Positions 32,814-44,478 of a DNA stretch of 64,000 nt are shown here, piece after piece. The position numbers and the translations under genes are program-made. Positions within the stretch are counted from its first letter, which is position 1. Each line of letters starts with the position of its first letter. Source of the DNA: Adiantum capillus-veneris (taxonomy: Eukaryota > Streptophyta > Polypodiopsida > Polypodiales > Pteridaceae); NCBI GenBank assembly GCA_014529385.2, contig CM043968.1, forward strand, positions 21,691,484 to 21,755,483, written 5' to 3'. The notes beneath the pieces were generated by a model, which was not told the DNA's origin, made no database searches, and worked only from the letters and a program-made list of their open reading frames with translations.

Positions 32814-35800
32814 ATGTCTACATCAGACTCAGACTCAGCTTATACAAGCACATGGATTGCAGGGATAGATGAGCACCCGCCCAGAATAGATCTTCCAAAC
32901 CTACAGTACATAAAGACCAATTTTGTGGAGAGAGTTTGGATGTATAACCATGAAAGTGAAGGACTATATAGGTATATTAATGGAGATCAATTCAACCTTT
33001 ACAGTTGCTTAGAGCCTTACCCAGATGAGCTGACAGAATACAAGCTCTTATATGTCTATACATACAAGGTCGACCAACAATGGACATCTTTATTTGTTGA
33101 CAAGTATGGACGAGAATATAGAGCTGTAGAAAGCACAAATACGCGAACCAATTTAGAGATGAGTGGATATTTGGTCAATGAAGGACCTCAGATACATCCA
33201 CCAAACACAGGAACCTCTAAGAGAATTCCAAAGAGGGGACCACCACCTGGATTTCCTCCTAGAGTGATAACGAGAGATGAAACGATACCAGAGAGGAGTA
33301 TGGTTCCATACTTTGCACCCCAAAGTATAAGACCATCTCAGCTAAGAAAATGGGTAAATAGAAAGTACAATGGCATAGGAGACCCATACGCCCATGTCTC
33401 GGCTTTCAAGAAAGTCCTACGAGCAGAACGAGTAGAGGACTTCCACACGCAGTATGAGGGTTTTGGACTTACATTGGAGGACAATGCACAAGCATGGTTT
33501 GAACTATTGAACCACAGAGAGTTCACAACCATTGAGAAAATGTTGGATGAATTTGTTCAAGAATTCACCAAGAGGGGCATAAAACATAACACCCTTCCTA
33601 AGATTCAGGAATTTAAACAAGGCGAAATAGAAACATTACGACATGCAATACTGCATTTCAAGAAATATGTTGCTAGATTTCCTACCCAAGAGTTACCCAC
33701 GCCAGAACGTCAGATCCTATGCTTCATCAGAGGGCTTAGGAATGAGAATCTCCAAAAGGACCTATACATGAAACGATACCAAACCTTGGAAGAGGTGACC
33801 AATGTGGCGGTTGACCTAGTTGACAATTGCGAATTCGATGAAGAGGGTCAAAAGAAGATTAATGATGCGAGTGAGGAAAAGAAAAACGCTGATCTTGAGT
33901 ATCAAAGAGGGAATCTATGACAAAACCAAGTAAATGTTGATGAGCAAATCATAGAGAATGTGATGCAACGCATCAACCACTCTAACAAAGTACCAGCCTA
34001 TACAGTTCCTCAACAAGGAAGGTGCATCACATGTGGAGGGGACCATCCGACGCAACATTGTTCTGACTATAGACCTAAGACTCCACCAGGGTTTGAGCAT
34101 GTTATGTCTGAACCTCCTAGATATCATCCTTTAGCGGAACAAGTGTTCTTAAGTGAAAGACCCATAGCTGCTAGAAATGCATATGTGAGTCATGAGCTTC
34201 AAATAGAAATAAATGTGGTAGATCAGAGGCCACTTCAACGTCAATATCAAGTATTTCCACAACAACCAATACGTCCATGTGACAGATGTGGTAGTAGTGA
34301 TCACTTGATTAAGGATTGTCCACACCATGATATCATGATAAATGTATATTGTAATGAGTGTGAAATCACACATATGATTTTGGATTGTCCTAAGAATCCA
34401 AGAAAGAAAGGTAAAATGCAACCACATGTTACCTTTCCTTCTACCAGCAAATCAGAGAAAGAACGAGCTGCAACAAAAGGAGAGACGACAACAACAACAG
34501 AGCAAGAAACAATTGCAAAAGAACAGGTGCTTAAACAACAAGAAGATGAAAGTAAGCAAGTTTCTCCAGTAAACGTTGTCACAAGAGCACAAGCAAAAGT
34601 GCAAGAGTAGAAGCCTACAGATGGAGAGACTAGTAAGAGTTCCAAAAGCCGTAGAAACTCTAGACGAGCAAGAAGGACTAGAATGAAAGCGAAACTAGAA
34701 AGGGAGAAAGGAGAAGAAAAGGCTGTTACAACTGAGTTGGAAACAACTCAAGAGCAACAGACACAGCAAAGGGAAGCTGAAACCTTTAAACCAGCTGAAG
34801 CACCCAGGAGTGCTAGTTCAGGAGAATTTGTCCTAGTGGACAAAGTGAATGAGCCTTTAGACGCGATTTTACAGGCTTATGAGGCTATATTGGCAAATAG
34901 ACAGACCTTAGAACAAAGATGGATGACTTATCCTTATCCTGAACAAGAGAAGCAGAGGCTAGAAATGTGTAAGCAGCTCATTGAAACTGCTCAAGCATTG
35001 CTAGAACCACCTCCACCAGAAGTGAAGGATAGGATAGTCACCCCAGTGCACAAAGACGAGAGCATTAAAGTAGACGAATTGCCTAGAGAAGAGGTAGATC
35101 ATAGGGAAGAACCACTGCCAAGGTTGCAAGACTCGAGGGTAGTCCAAAATACAACAAATGAATCAATGAGGGATTTCCCACCCTATGTTCCTATAGTTGA
35201 GGAGCAGTGGCCAGAGGAGTTATGGAAGGCTGTCTGAGATGCCCAAAAAAGAGAAGAGGATGCTGGACCAGCACCATTTCCTGAAATCACATTAGATAGA
35301 ACACAAATGAGTGTTGATGCGAGGTCATATTATGGTGACGTAGGATCGGTAGCCTCCGAAGACAGTAGACTTGCATCGTTAAGAACTTTTCCACAATACA
35401 TGGGAGATTTTGAGGCAAAGTCTGAGATTGTGAGAGTTCCATCACAGAGGCTAGGAGGGACAAAAGAATTGGACACAAAAATTTTGACTGACTTGCTATC
35501 CACGCCAGTGAAGTGCACAATTACGTTGGCAGAACTTTCGAAAATCAGGCCAAGTATGTGGACTGATATAGGAAAATTCTTGGAAAAAATTGGGATCAAA
35601 AGCCCGTTAAGGTTCCTGGAAAAAGAGCTAGATAAGATCGAGAAGCCTAGATCAAATGTAAGACCGGTACCTCTGAACAAAGTAGGAGAGTACTGTGAAG
35701 GAGAAGATGGTAATGCCACTTTGCCTATCGAGTACAATGGGATTGAAATGAAAGCTATACTTGACAGTGGAGCAGGAATTGCCATATCAACAAAATGAAT

Positions 35801-38330
35801 ATGGGAGAAATGGGGTAGGCACGCCTTTAGAACAACCAGAATAAAATTAAAGTTAGCAGATGGGCATGTGGAAAGACCCATGGGATTGCTAGAAGCAATA
35901 GTGGTGTCTTCTTGTGGTATAGAATATGCGCATACTTTTGCCATAGTTGACTTTGGCAAGAAAAATAACTATGAAATCATCCTTGGAAGACCATTCATGA
36001 GGCAACTCAAGATGGTACAAGATTGGGGTTATGATTTTCTATACTTGAGACATGCTGAAACCACAACACGTGTAAATATAAGAAATCATAGTTACCAGGA
36101 TGTAACTAGAACGCCCGTGGAAGATTTTGATTCTGCAACACAAAGTGGATCAACAGACCATCCGTGGATGGGCAAAAAGAAAGAAATTTAGATGTGCAGA
36201 GCATCGGAGTGTAGTGACTTTGGGAGAAACGAGAATGCTTTAGAGAGGGTCTTAGAAGATGATGCTTACATAAGAGAACCTTTTCCGGAAGAGGCGTTAG
36301 AACCGTTAGATTGGACTCAGATATTGGCTACTTTGGATGTCTGTGTTAATGAGACCACACCAACAAAATTTTGCGATGAGAATGGGTATGACATAGTCCC
36401 CTACTACATGCTAAGGGTTATGGGTGAGACAGATGAAGAATCTGAGTATAAGTTCGAAACAAGGTTATCAGCTATGGGGATAGCACAAAACCAGATACAT
36501 AGCCCGAATACTGGTCATATAGAAATAGGTGCTCTTTGCGATCAGTGTGCGATAACACACTTGATTACAAATTGTCCAACTCGAATGCATAGTACAAAGG
36601 AGGAGCCGCAAGTCAACGAAGCAAAGTTGCAGGAAGAAGGGCTAAGATCCAAAGAAGATGCTTCAGGTCCAGCGCCTACAAACGAGCAATATGAAGACTT
36701 GGAATCAATCAAAGAAGAGGTGCAACAAGTGACAGGAAGTTCAAACACTATTGGTGACATTTCAACAGTTGAAATCGAGGAAGAAGAGCCTATGACTCTA
36801 CAGGAACCAAATGCTGATCTTGTCTCTCCAAAAGACATATCAGAGGAAATGGTGGTCAAGCAGGAGCTAGAACACACGGATGAACTCAGAAGTGTGAACA
36901 ATGAAGAAGAAGACGACAAGGAGTCCAGGCCAAAGATTGCTCAAGTCACTCAAGAGAACACAGGCAATCTAGTACCAAAGAAGATCAACTTTTTGCTAAG
37001 TGCACAAGATGGAGTCGAGATGAATTTTATGGAAGAAATTGATACAAATTCCACGACTAATGTCATGTCATATGGCATGTGGTTACTTCTAGGTAAGCCA
37101 AAGCTTTATGATATTCAGATAAAGGTAAATCTCTCACCTAAAGTGGATGTTATAAGTATGGGGATTGCAGAAGCTACTGTCCAACTACACTCACAGAATG
37201 TCAAAGAAAAATTCTTGGTGGTAGATTCTCGACAAATGGGAACACACTTGATTTTGTCCAAGCCATGGGCACAAGTCTGTGAAGACGAGCTTGAATCTTC
37301 AACAATGGTCATCACGACAAGATCAATAGAGGTCAAGCCTACAACAGTTCAAAGATTCTTGGCTATTGAAAAAGGCAAAGCTAAAGTAAGCCCACGGTCT
37401 CTAGCCCAGCAAATGCAAGTGCAAGACAAAGCCTCTACATTAAAAGCCAAACCATCAACAAAACAATGGAAACCCAATCAAAAAGTCTATCAACCGAAGT
37501 TTCCATCACCCGAAAGTCTCCAAAGGAAGTCAAAACAGGTCAACCAAGTGCTAGTATCCAAGGCACATATTAAAGTTAATGATCCAATTTGGATACAATT
37601 ATAGGAACAACCTCAATAAGCAAAGGTAACAGGATGGATCACATCAAGGGAGTCAATTATTGTATAAGGCTACAAGAAAGGAAATTTAGATGTTTGGGTC
37701 AACAAGCCCAAGATAACAGCTTGGTGATTTCCATCCCATGACAACCACTCAGTCAGGAATCAACAAAGCCATCAACATCAATCACATAACTCAACCAAGA
37801 GAAAGGACAGGTACAAAAAGCAAAAGAGAAGGTCTTCCACTGGACAAACCATACGACAAGTCTGGGTAATGAAATCAAAATTCTACCAGACTACCCAACA
37901 AAGTCAAGTGAAGATCACCTCCAAGCAAGTCCAAAGATTCATTCCAGTTGAGTTACTCCAAGCACAAGGATTCAATGAGGGTAACTTTCAAATCTGGTTA
38001 CCTAAGGTAGTAGCTTATCAAGGAATCACCAAGGAAAAGCAAGAAACATCAAGAAATGAAGAGCAGCCACCCGCTGCACCCAAGAGTACTACAACCTATA
38101 GATGGATCCCCCGTCAATTACTACAAGAGCAAGGCTTTTACAAAAGCAACAGCCATATTTGGAAGAAGACAAGGTACCATCAAGTCAAAGAAGAAACAAA
38201 GCAAGTGCAAAGGAGATCACACCAGGCCCAAGAACAATGTGGGTTCCAAAATCCACGATTGAGGCTCAACAACAAGAAAGATACACAACTCCTTTACAGC
38301 CTCTTAACAACAAAAAGAAAGCAACGGTAA
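32814..38330 (+). pseudogene. element C: long Gag-protease polyprotein frame with nine in-frame stops
   Basis: One reading frame runs from MSTSDSDSAY at 32814 to 38330 without any frame change, about 1,840 codons. Gag core: RKWVNRKYNGIGDPYAHV through WFELLNHREF and RGLRNENLQKDLYMKRYQTL (33340-33810). Zinc-knuckle-like motifs: CITCGGDHPTQHC (34023), CDRCGSSDHLIKDC (34277), CNECEITHMILDC (34350) and CDQCAITHLITNC (36537). Retropepsin: ILDSGAGIAIST with LADGHVERPMGLLEA and EIILGRPFM (35755-36000), as in Tat/Athila proteases. The remainder is Glu/Lys/Gln-rich with a second degenerate fold (37000-37280). Stops at 33918, 34608, 35235, 35796, 36189, 37602, 37617, 37665 and 37725 are all TAG, TAA or TGA, reachable by one C-to-T change. 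No RT or integrase is present. Confidence 0.85.
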
Positions 38331-39780
38331 ATGCAAAGGTCACAGTTTTGAAGAACACTATCTGGAAGAAGAAGACTTCATCAACCATTGCTTCAACATC
38401 AATACCTGTCTCATCAAGCAACCACAAATTGCTACCAAGGAATGAAGAGCAGATATATGCCAATGTATTGGAAAACATGGCATCTCAAACAGAAACTAAC
38501 GAGAAAGGCCTAAACATCAAAAGCATATGGAATTGGATTTCAGGCCGTGATAAGGTAAGTCCAAGTCACCATTAAACTTACATGGCATAAGAGTCTAGAG
38601 TCGGGCAGCTAAGCCACTAAATGAGCAAGGTGTCAGACCCAAGCTTCAAGTTAATATTTTTATGTGGTCTATGAGTCTAGCTAATAGGTATAAGCTCAAG
38701 CTGGAGAGTTGAGCATACATAAAGTCATGTCGCTCAGGCTGGAAGAGGTGAGCATAAGAGTCAAAGTCCATATAATATATAAGGTGGAGAAGGCGCAGTA
38801 GTCAAAACAAAAACACTCATGCACTTGACACAGTGAGGAAGAGTGGAAAAACCTCGACAGCAAAAACTCTTCTTGTGAGGAGTGAAAGCTTTTGAAGCAC
38901 TCATGCTATATGTTTTGCTTGCTACACTAACTCCATGAAGAACCCATCAATACTCTTCTCTTGCACCGCATCTTGTTTAACATGCATAACTCTGTACAAG
39001 CATATAGATGTCCCATCATTGGACATATGCATTAGGCACTCTTTTTTATTCCACCCATGCCTTTACACAAACAAATGATGATGACCAAGCGGAAACAGGT
39101 TTTATAAGCCTTTGCTCAACAACAATGACTCTGACTTCAAGCTACTAACACTTATCCATGTATATCAAGCCCATACTAGTAGCCATATGGCCATATGTAC
39201 TTTAACTCAGCATAACTCTATAACATCAAAACCTAAGTACATATAGCCTCGCATTTAATTATGACTAAAGACATTTTTTCCCACTGGGTTTTTCCCTTTA
39301 GTCTTATCCAGGTATCTAAGACCTTCATTTTGTATATACGCTATATTTTACTTTTACTCTTTTATTTTTTATAACAAAAAGCCAAGAAGAACCACGATAT
39401 CTCCACACTACTAATTGAAAATCTACTGACAAATCAAAAGGGAGAGGCCAAAAAAAAGTTTGACAGAGCTTCAAGTCAACTTACAGGTACGACTTCCAGA
39501 TAACAATCACAGGAAAAGCAAACTAGAGCTACAATGACAATGACCTGTTGCACCAACAAGTCGATACAACCTCCTGCAATTCAAGATACAACAACCAATC
39601 GGAGGGGGAGAGTTCCAGGATTCAGATACACTACAGGTACAACTTCAAGGCAGCTTTAACATCACGCAAAGCAACCAACTGCAGAAGAGTCTACCACAAC
39701 AACTTCAACCCACACCAAGACATCAAGAACTCGTCAAGGCCAGCAAAGACATAAGGTCTTGTCGGGGACGACAAGAATTC
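38331..39780 (+). other. element C 3' untranslated region
   Basis: From the end of the long frame to the polypurine tract the sequence is rich in Gln-coding-like CAA and AAG triplets but has no sustained frame. An imperfect repeat of AGTCTAGAGTCGGGC-type phrases and GAGCATA phrases lies at 38590-38770. No RT, integrase or envelope-like domain is seen. Confidence 0.6.
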
Positions 39781-39792
39781 GGCGGGGGAGAG
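39781..39792 (+). promoter_or_regulatory. polypurine tract of element C
   Basis: GGCGGGGGAGAG lies immediately before the 3' LTR (TGTTGAAAGG at 39793), in the position where plus-strand DNA synthesis starts. Confidence 0.85.
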
Positions 39793-40850
39793 TGTTGAAA
39801 GGACGCCCTTTCAACAACATTTCCATAAATATTCCATTAAAGATTCCTCAAAGATTCTATAAAGATTCCACATGAAGATGGTGATGAAGTAATGAAGATG
39901 AAGATGGATGCTGCAACATGAAGATACGAGTTTATGGACTTCATCGAATATCGCGTTATTATTATTTTGAGCCATTACGACCACTTTTGTAATGTTTACG
40001 AGAACCTCATATTTTAAATCGGCACTTGTATTTTGGCCGCAGATGCTTGTATAATGAGTAAAGCCAACTCAGTTTCTTGTAATTAAGCTCTGTAGAAGCC
40101 TAGAGACAATTCAGGTCATTTGGCCGGACATTAGGTTTGAAGGCTTTGTATACAAGCTGAAACCTAAGGCTTTGTAAAAACACATTACGTTATCTCAATT
40201 AATATACAGTCGTGGGTTCTGCAGCACACAATAGTGATCTTCACGCACACACACCATCGCGCACACTAATCACATTGCAGATATGGGAGTAGGAGCGTGT
40301 TAGCATCAAGGAGCTCTCCGCGTCAACACAAGCAATGCAAGCCGAGGACCACATCGCGAGCCCGCCTGCTATGACCTATATTTGGTCTTAAGTACTTCAA
40401 ACGACATCCGTTCTGAATGATCGAGTCAGGACGAGAAGCTCTTCGTGTTGATGTCTTTGTAGATCAGTTTCGGACACTTTGGAAATTGCTGTTTTGAGTC
40501 TATCGCGACAGCGATTAGAGATCTTACAGTTATGGTTTTCAGGGTTTAGGTGTTTGGCCATATAGGATATGTCCTTGTGAGTCTTGCCCTCCGATTTCGA
40601 GTCATTCCGATATGATTTGAGAATGTTTCGAGCTTGTAGTGTTTCGTAGGATGCGTTGTCTGTTTCTTTGCTTTATGGTAGTGTTGTGGTAGGATTAGTG
40701 ACTGTAGAGTGTTGTTCGTGTCTAGCTCAGGGTTGACAACCCAGAGATTGCCTCCATGCCCTAGTCGGGTCAGCTACGTCCTCGGATTGACAGTTTGTTG
40801 GTCTGTGTTCTCGCTGTGCTCCATCGTCCGTCGCGGCGTACCCGCTAACA
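39793..40850 (+). repeat. element C 3' LTR
   Basis: The 1,058-bp copy of 23870-24943 has the same ends (TGTTGAAAGGA, CCCGCTAACA). Differences are scattered substitutions and small deletions, including one near 40425 and a shorter CA run near 40245. It carries GAGTCTATCGCGA at 40496. Confidence 0.92.
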
Positions 40851-41200
40851 AGCTCAAACATTGCCTCGTTGGGAATGTGGTCTGCATGATCATCCTCCAG
40901 GCTGTCAGAGGCTACATCTTGTGGTCTCATGTATGCTGCTTGACCAAAGCGCCTATGAACACGTCTATTGGGTTGCAAGATTGGTGCATGATGGCCACCG
41001 TCAGAGTTTGATGAGCTATAATTGGCAACAACTTGATCTATAATAGATGGATTAGACTCGCCAAATTTGCAAACGTGCCGCAAAGAAATGCGTTAGTCCG
41101 TCACATAGCATGCTTGCATTGATTACAAGGACATAAGATCCTTGTTTGAGAGATAGGTGTTTCGGTTAGACGGTCCCACATCCTCATCACTACACATAAT
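40851..41200 (-). pseudogene. CACTA TNP2-type transposase, N-terminal part
   Basis: The minus strand has a Transposase-associated-domain-like start (ILCPCNQCKHA, about 41150, then RHVCKFGESNPSII at 41080-41040) followed by an acidic linker ending NEAMFEL at the edge of element C. On the far side of C (23869) the reading continues in the same frame once a single copy of the target duplication is counted, leading into the TNP2 core. A stop and a frame change near 41090 show decay. This piece proves that C landed inside the transposase gene. Confidence 0.72.
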
Positions 41201-41260
41201 GAAGGTAAAAACCTTATAACCTGAACATAAGTTTAATCCTCTATTGGCATCCTCCATCTT

Positions 41261-41262
<2 letters not shown>

Positions 41263-41323
<61 letters not shown>
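41263..41323. repeat. (CT)n microsatellite
   Basis: About 60 bases of pure CT dinucleotides, inside the CACTA element upstream of the transposase N-terminal part. Confidence 0.95.
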
Positions 41324-41327
<4 letters not shown>

Positions 41328-41537
41328 TTCACACTGTAAACTACCTCATATTCTCTAGTCATGTCCAATCCCTTTACACCTCGGTCTAGAGGTGCACGGA
41401 TATCAGAGCCACCGGGTTATAATCTCGTCTCTATTGGTCAATGCCTATATTGTGGGTACAAGAAATGTCTACATGATAGTACATGTAGTGGACAAAACCC
41501 CTTTGCCTCTTCTCTAGTTGTAGCAATTGATAGCATC

Positions 41538-42888
41538 TTAACACTATAATAGTAACAGGACACTTTTATGTCCTTGGATACTTTTGTGTCCTGTTAAGTG
41601 ACCATTTTGCTTGAATTATTTGAAGAGTATGAAAATGAATTTCTAAGTGCTATATATCCACAAAGTTGCCTTATGATCTGAAAAAAACTTAGCATTTTTT
41701 TTTTAGTATCGATCTCACCATTAACCTTACTCTTGCACAACATTTTTGAACCTAAACTGTGTGAAAAAACGGATCCTGTCTTTGGCTTTTTTTCAATTTT
41801 TGGCAACTATACCACTCTAAACTTCATGTTTGTGAGGTTTAGATGGCTAGAGGTTAGGCCTTCATAGTTCTCAACATGTTTTGATGCTTGTAGGGAGAGC
41901 TAAGTGTTAAAATTGAAAGTTATGACCAATTTACAAGAATTGCATAATCCTGTTTTTTTTGCCAAAATTAGCACTTTTATGATTTTTTGGGTGGCTTTCT
42001 TGATATCCAAATTCAATTTTGATTGTGTAAGTGTAATGTATAACATAAAGGTAATGTTCCTTGAGTTTTGGGGGGCCTAATATGCTATATAGCATAGTAT
42101 ATGATGATGGTTGAGTTTTTTGATTGCTGAAAAATACGATACATTTTGGAGTAGCAAGTATAACTTTCTCAATATTGCTAGTTTCTTAGGCCAATTGTGT
42201 GTATTTTGTAGGTAGTGACCATATCTAATCATAGACTACAAACTTGGCTAGATATTGAGTAGTTTCTATGGGTTTCTAGAGGTCATAATGCTAAACCCAG
42301 TTTTTTCATGTTTGCTGTATTTAGCACTTTATCATTGCCCACAAGGTTCCAATTGTAAGAGATCCATTATCCTTTTGACATGCTCCATGGCTCCTTTTGA
42401 ATTTAGAGGCCCAAAGGAAACTAAGAAAACATGTATATAGTATCTGTATTGAGCGTGACTATAGAAACTTTGATGATAGGTCCGTAGAATGGCAAAAATG
42501 CAACTTTTTTGTACCTATTTTTTTTGCCCAAAAAAAAAATAGTGAGGTACAAGCAACCATATGTTTTGGTCACCGACCCATTGAAGTTAACGGGGCATTT
42601 TATCTCATGTCCTACAAAAATCTCCACTGTTATTTATATGCAATCAACCGTAAGAAAGTGTTGTTTTGGGCAAAATGCACTGCTCCATCAACTTTGGAGG
42701 CTTGTAGTGACCAAGGGATGAGAAAAATTACAAGTTTCTCATTTTTTCCATATGTAGTAGTTATTGAACTATAAGCTCATGAAAGGATTTTTCAAAATGA
42801 GTACTGGAACTACTATGGTTTTGGAATTTTTTCCCAAAACCCTGAAAGGACACTTTTATGTCCTGTTAGGTTACCATTCTAGTGTTAA
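41538..42888. mobile_element. CACTA-ended element flanked by TTAA, copy 2 (complete)
   Basis: TTAA at 41538-41541 precedes CACTATAATAGTAACAGGACA, and the right end reads TGTCC-TGTTAGGTTACCATTCTAGTG before TTAA at 42885-42888. The ends form an imperfect terminal inverted repeat of about 25-30 bases (CACTA-x-AAT-x-GTAAC...AGGACA). Each end also holds the small palindrome AGGACA-N6-TGTCCT. Exact TTAA flanks suggest piggyBac-type targeting, while the CACTA start is En/Spm-like, so the superfamily is unsure. The inside, 1.34 kb, holds only short frames (e.g. 42397-42774), parts of which recur in copy 1. Probably non-autonomous. Confidence 0.72.
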
Positions 42889-43059
42889 CGTCTCTTCACA
42901 GTAGATCTTTGTTCGATGGATTACTTAGCACATTACATGTTGGCCTCCAATCTGAGTATCATGCCATTGAAAGCTTTCCAACTTAAGGTGGCATCCGTAG
43001 AGAGGAAGAGAGAGATCACCGTTCGCCTAACTCTAATTTTTTTACCATAATCCCGAAGG
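42889..43059. other. short CACTA-internal spacer
   Basis: Unique sequence between the TTAA element and the AT-rich repeat, with no gene seen. Confidence 0.4.
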
Positions 43060-43690
43060 TAGACTTTAAAATAAAAACTAAATCCAAAATCGAATCTTAA
43101 ATCTAACCTAATTGAACATATAGTGATTCGCATCTAACTGAATATGGTTAGTGTGTGAGTTAATCGGTGTCAGATTCTGATGGGAATATACATATTGTTG
43201 TGTAACTAGTGTTTGCTCTTTGGTCAAAGCCTTCATTTATATGCACTAAAATATAACCTAAATCTAATCTAATCTTAAATAGAACATAAATCTAGATCTA
43301 ATCTAATCTTAAACTCGAAATAAACCTAAATCTAAATTTAATCCAATCTTAAATCCTAAACCTAAATGTAATCTAACTTAAATCTAGCCTAAGTAGCTAA
43401 TCTTAAATCTTGCCCTAATTTTAAATCTAACTAATATTAATCTAATGTAAATCTAAATCTAACCTAATCTTACACTCAACATAAACATAAATCTAAATGT
43501 AATCCAACCTATTCTTAAATCTAATTTAAATCTTAATTTAATCTTAAGTCTAACCTAATTTTAAATTTAGTATAACTTAATCTAAGACCTTCTAATCTAA
43601 CTTAATCTTAGATCTTAATCTAACCTAATTTTACTTAAATATAACTTTAAAACTAACTTAACCCTAAATCTTAATATAACATTTCATTTC
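43060..43690. repeat. AT-rich repeat of CTAAATCTAA and CTTAAATCTAA type
   Basis: Degenerate short units such as AACCTAAATCTAATCTAATC and TCTTAAATCTAACC recur across about 630 bases without a fixed period. Some units contain CCTAAA, as in plant telomere repeats, but no CCCTAAA runs are present. Confidence 0.7.
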
Positions 43691-43779
43691 ATATTTTCTC
43701 TACTTTTTTTATCTATCTCTCTCTCACTCTCTTTGTTTTCTCCCCTTACCTCTTTCTTTTTGTCTTCTCCCCCGCTCTC

Positions 43780-43893
43780 TCTCTCTCTCTCTCTCTCTCT
43801 CTTTATTTTATCTCTCTCTCTCTCTCTCAGTGTGTGTGTGTGTATGCATTCTTTGTTTACGCATGTGTGTGTATGTGTTTTTTGTTTATGCAT

Positions 43894-43942
<49 letters not shown>

Positions 43943-43949
43943 GACACAA

Positions 43950-43988
<39 letters not shown>

Positions 43989-44106
43989 GGGGAGGGAGGG
44001 AGAGAGAGAGAAAGAGGGAAAGGAAACATGAGAGAGAGGAGAGGGAAAGAGCATAACTGGCTCTCCTTCCTCTCTTTGTGTATGTGTGTGTGTGTGTTGG
44101 GGGGGG

Positions 44107-44149
<43 letters not shown>

Positions 44150-44150
44150 C
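43780..44150. repeat. compound CT/GT/GA microsatellite cluster
   Basis: Runs of CT (43779-43801, 43810-43828, 43898-43939), GT (43831-43842, 43951-43967, 44085-44097), GA (43969-43989, 44003-44010, 44110-44147) and a G-run at 44098-44109 alternate with short spacers. Open frames over this region are artefacts of the repeats. It directly precedes the Copia element. Confidence 0.92.
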
Positions 44151-44165
44151 GAGTTACCTCTTTAG

Positions 44166-44431
44166 TGTTGAAGATGATGAAACAGGAAACAGAAGGAAGA
44201 CAGCAACTCAGAGTAGGAAGAAGATGGAGAAGGAGAAGACACAGAGCTTGTGTACGAGATCTCTGTAGTCTAGAATAATAGTGTATCTACAAACTCAGAG
44301 CTACAAAGCTTATATGAAACCCTAAGAGATAAGGTGTCCTTTCACACCAGATATCCAAGGGGAAAAACCCAGTGGGAGAAAAGTGCCCCTGGTGAAGCGC
44401 GTATACACACTAACACTACTACATGTCTACA
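44166..44431 (-). repeat. Copia element 3' LTR
   Basis: This 266-bp LTR starts TGTTGAAGATGATG and ends CATGTCTACA. It matches 49057-49335 with few substitutions; a 12-14-base CTCTCTCT stretch is missing here. It contains the usual polyadenylation-type context and a polypurine tract lies next to it. Confidence 0.93.
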
Positions 44432-44443
44432 ATTCCCCCCTGT
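44432..44443 (-). promoter_or_regulatory. polypurine tract of the Copia element
   Basis: The minus strand reads ACAGGGGGGAAT immediately before the 3' LTR (TGTAGACATG...), the normal plus-strand primer position. Confidence 0.8.
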
Positions 44444-44478
44444 AGTGATAGTGTGAATCCGTACAAGGTAGCAGATCA

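Larger units (their letters stand above)
23870..40850 (+). mobile_element. element C: giant gag-protease-only LTR element (Tat/Athila-like)
   Basis: LTRs 23870-24943 and 39793-40850 flank an Asp-tRNA primer-binding site and a polypurine tract (GGCGGGGGAGAG) in the correct places. The flanks GGCTC and AGCTC fit a 5-bp target duplication with one change. The single long frame encodes Gag, several zinc-knuckle motifs and a retropepsin, but I see no reverse transcriptase, RNase H or integrase. That makes it non-autonomous, comparable to described gag-only plant elements (TR-GAG). It sits inside the CACTA transposase gene and contains element B in its leader. Confidence 0.88.

Noticed and set aside
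42397-42774. A 125-codon frame in the TTAA element as a transposase candidate
   Set aside because: The other copy has several stops in the same frame, and no DDE-type motif is visible.
43733-44278. Overlapping open frames of Leu-Ser, Cys-Val and Arg-Glu repeats
   Set aside because: They are translations of CT, GT and GA microsatellites in every phase, with no flanking domain.
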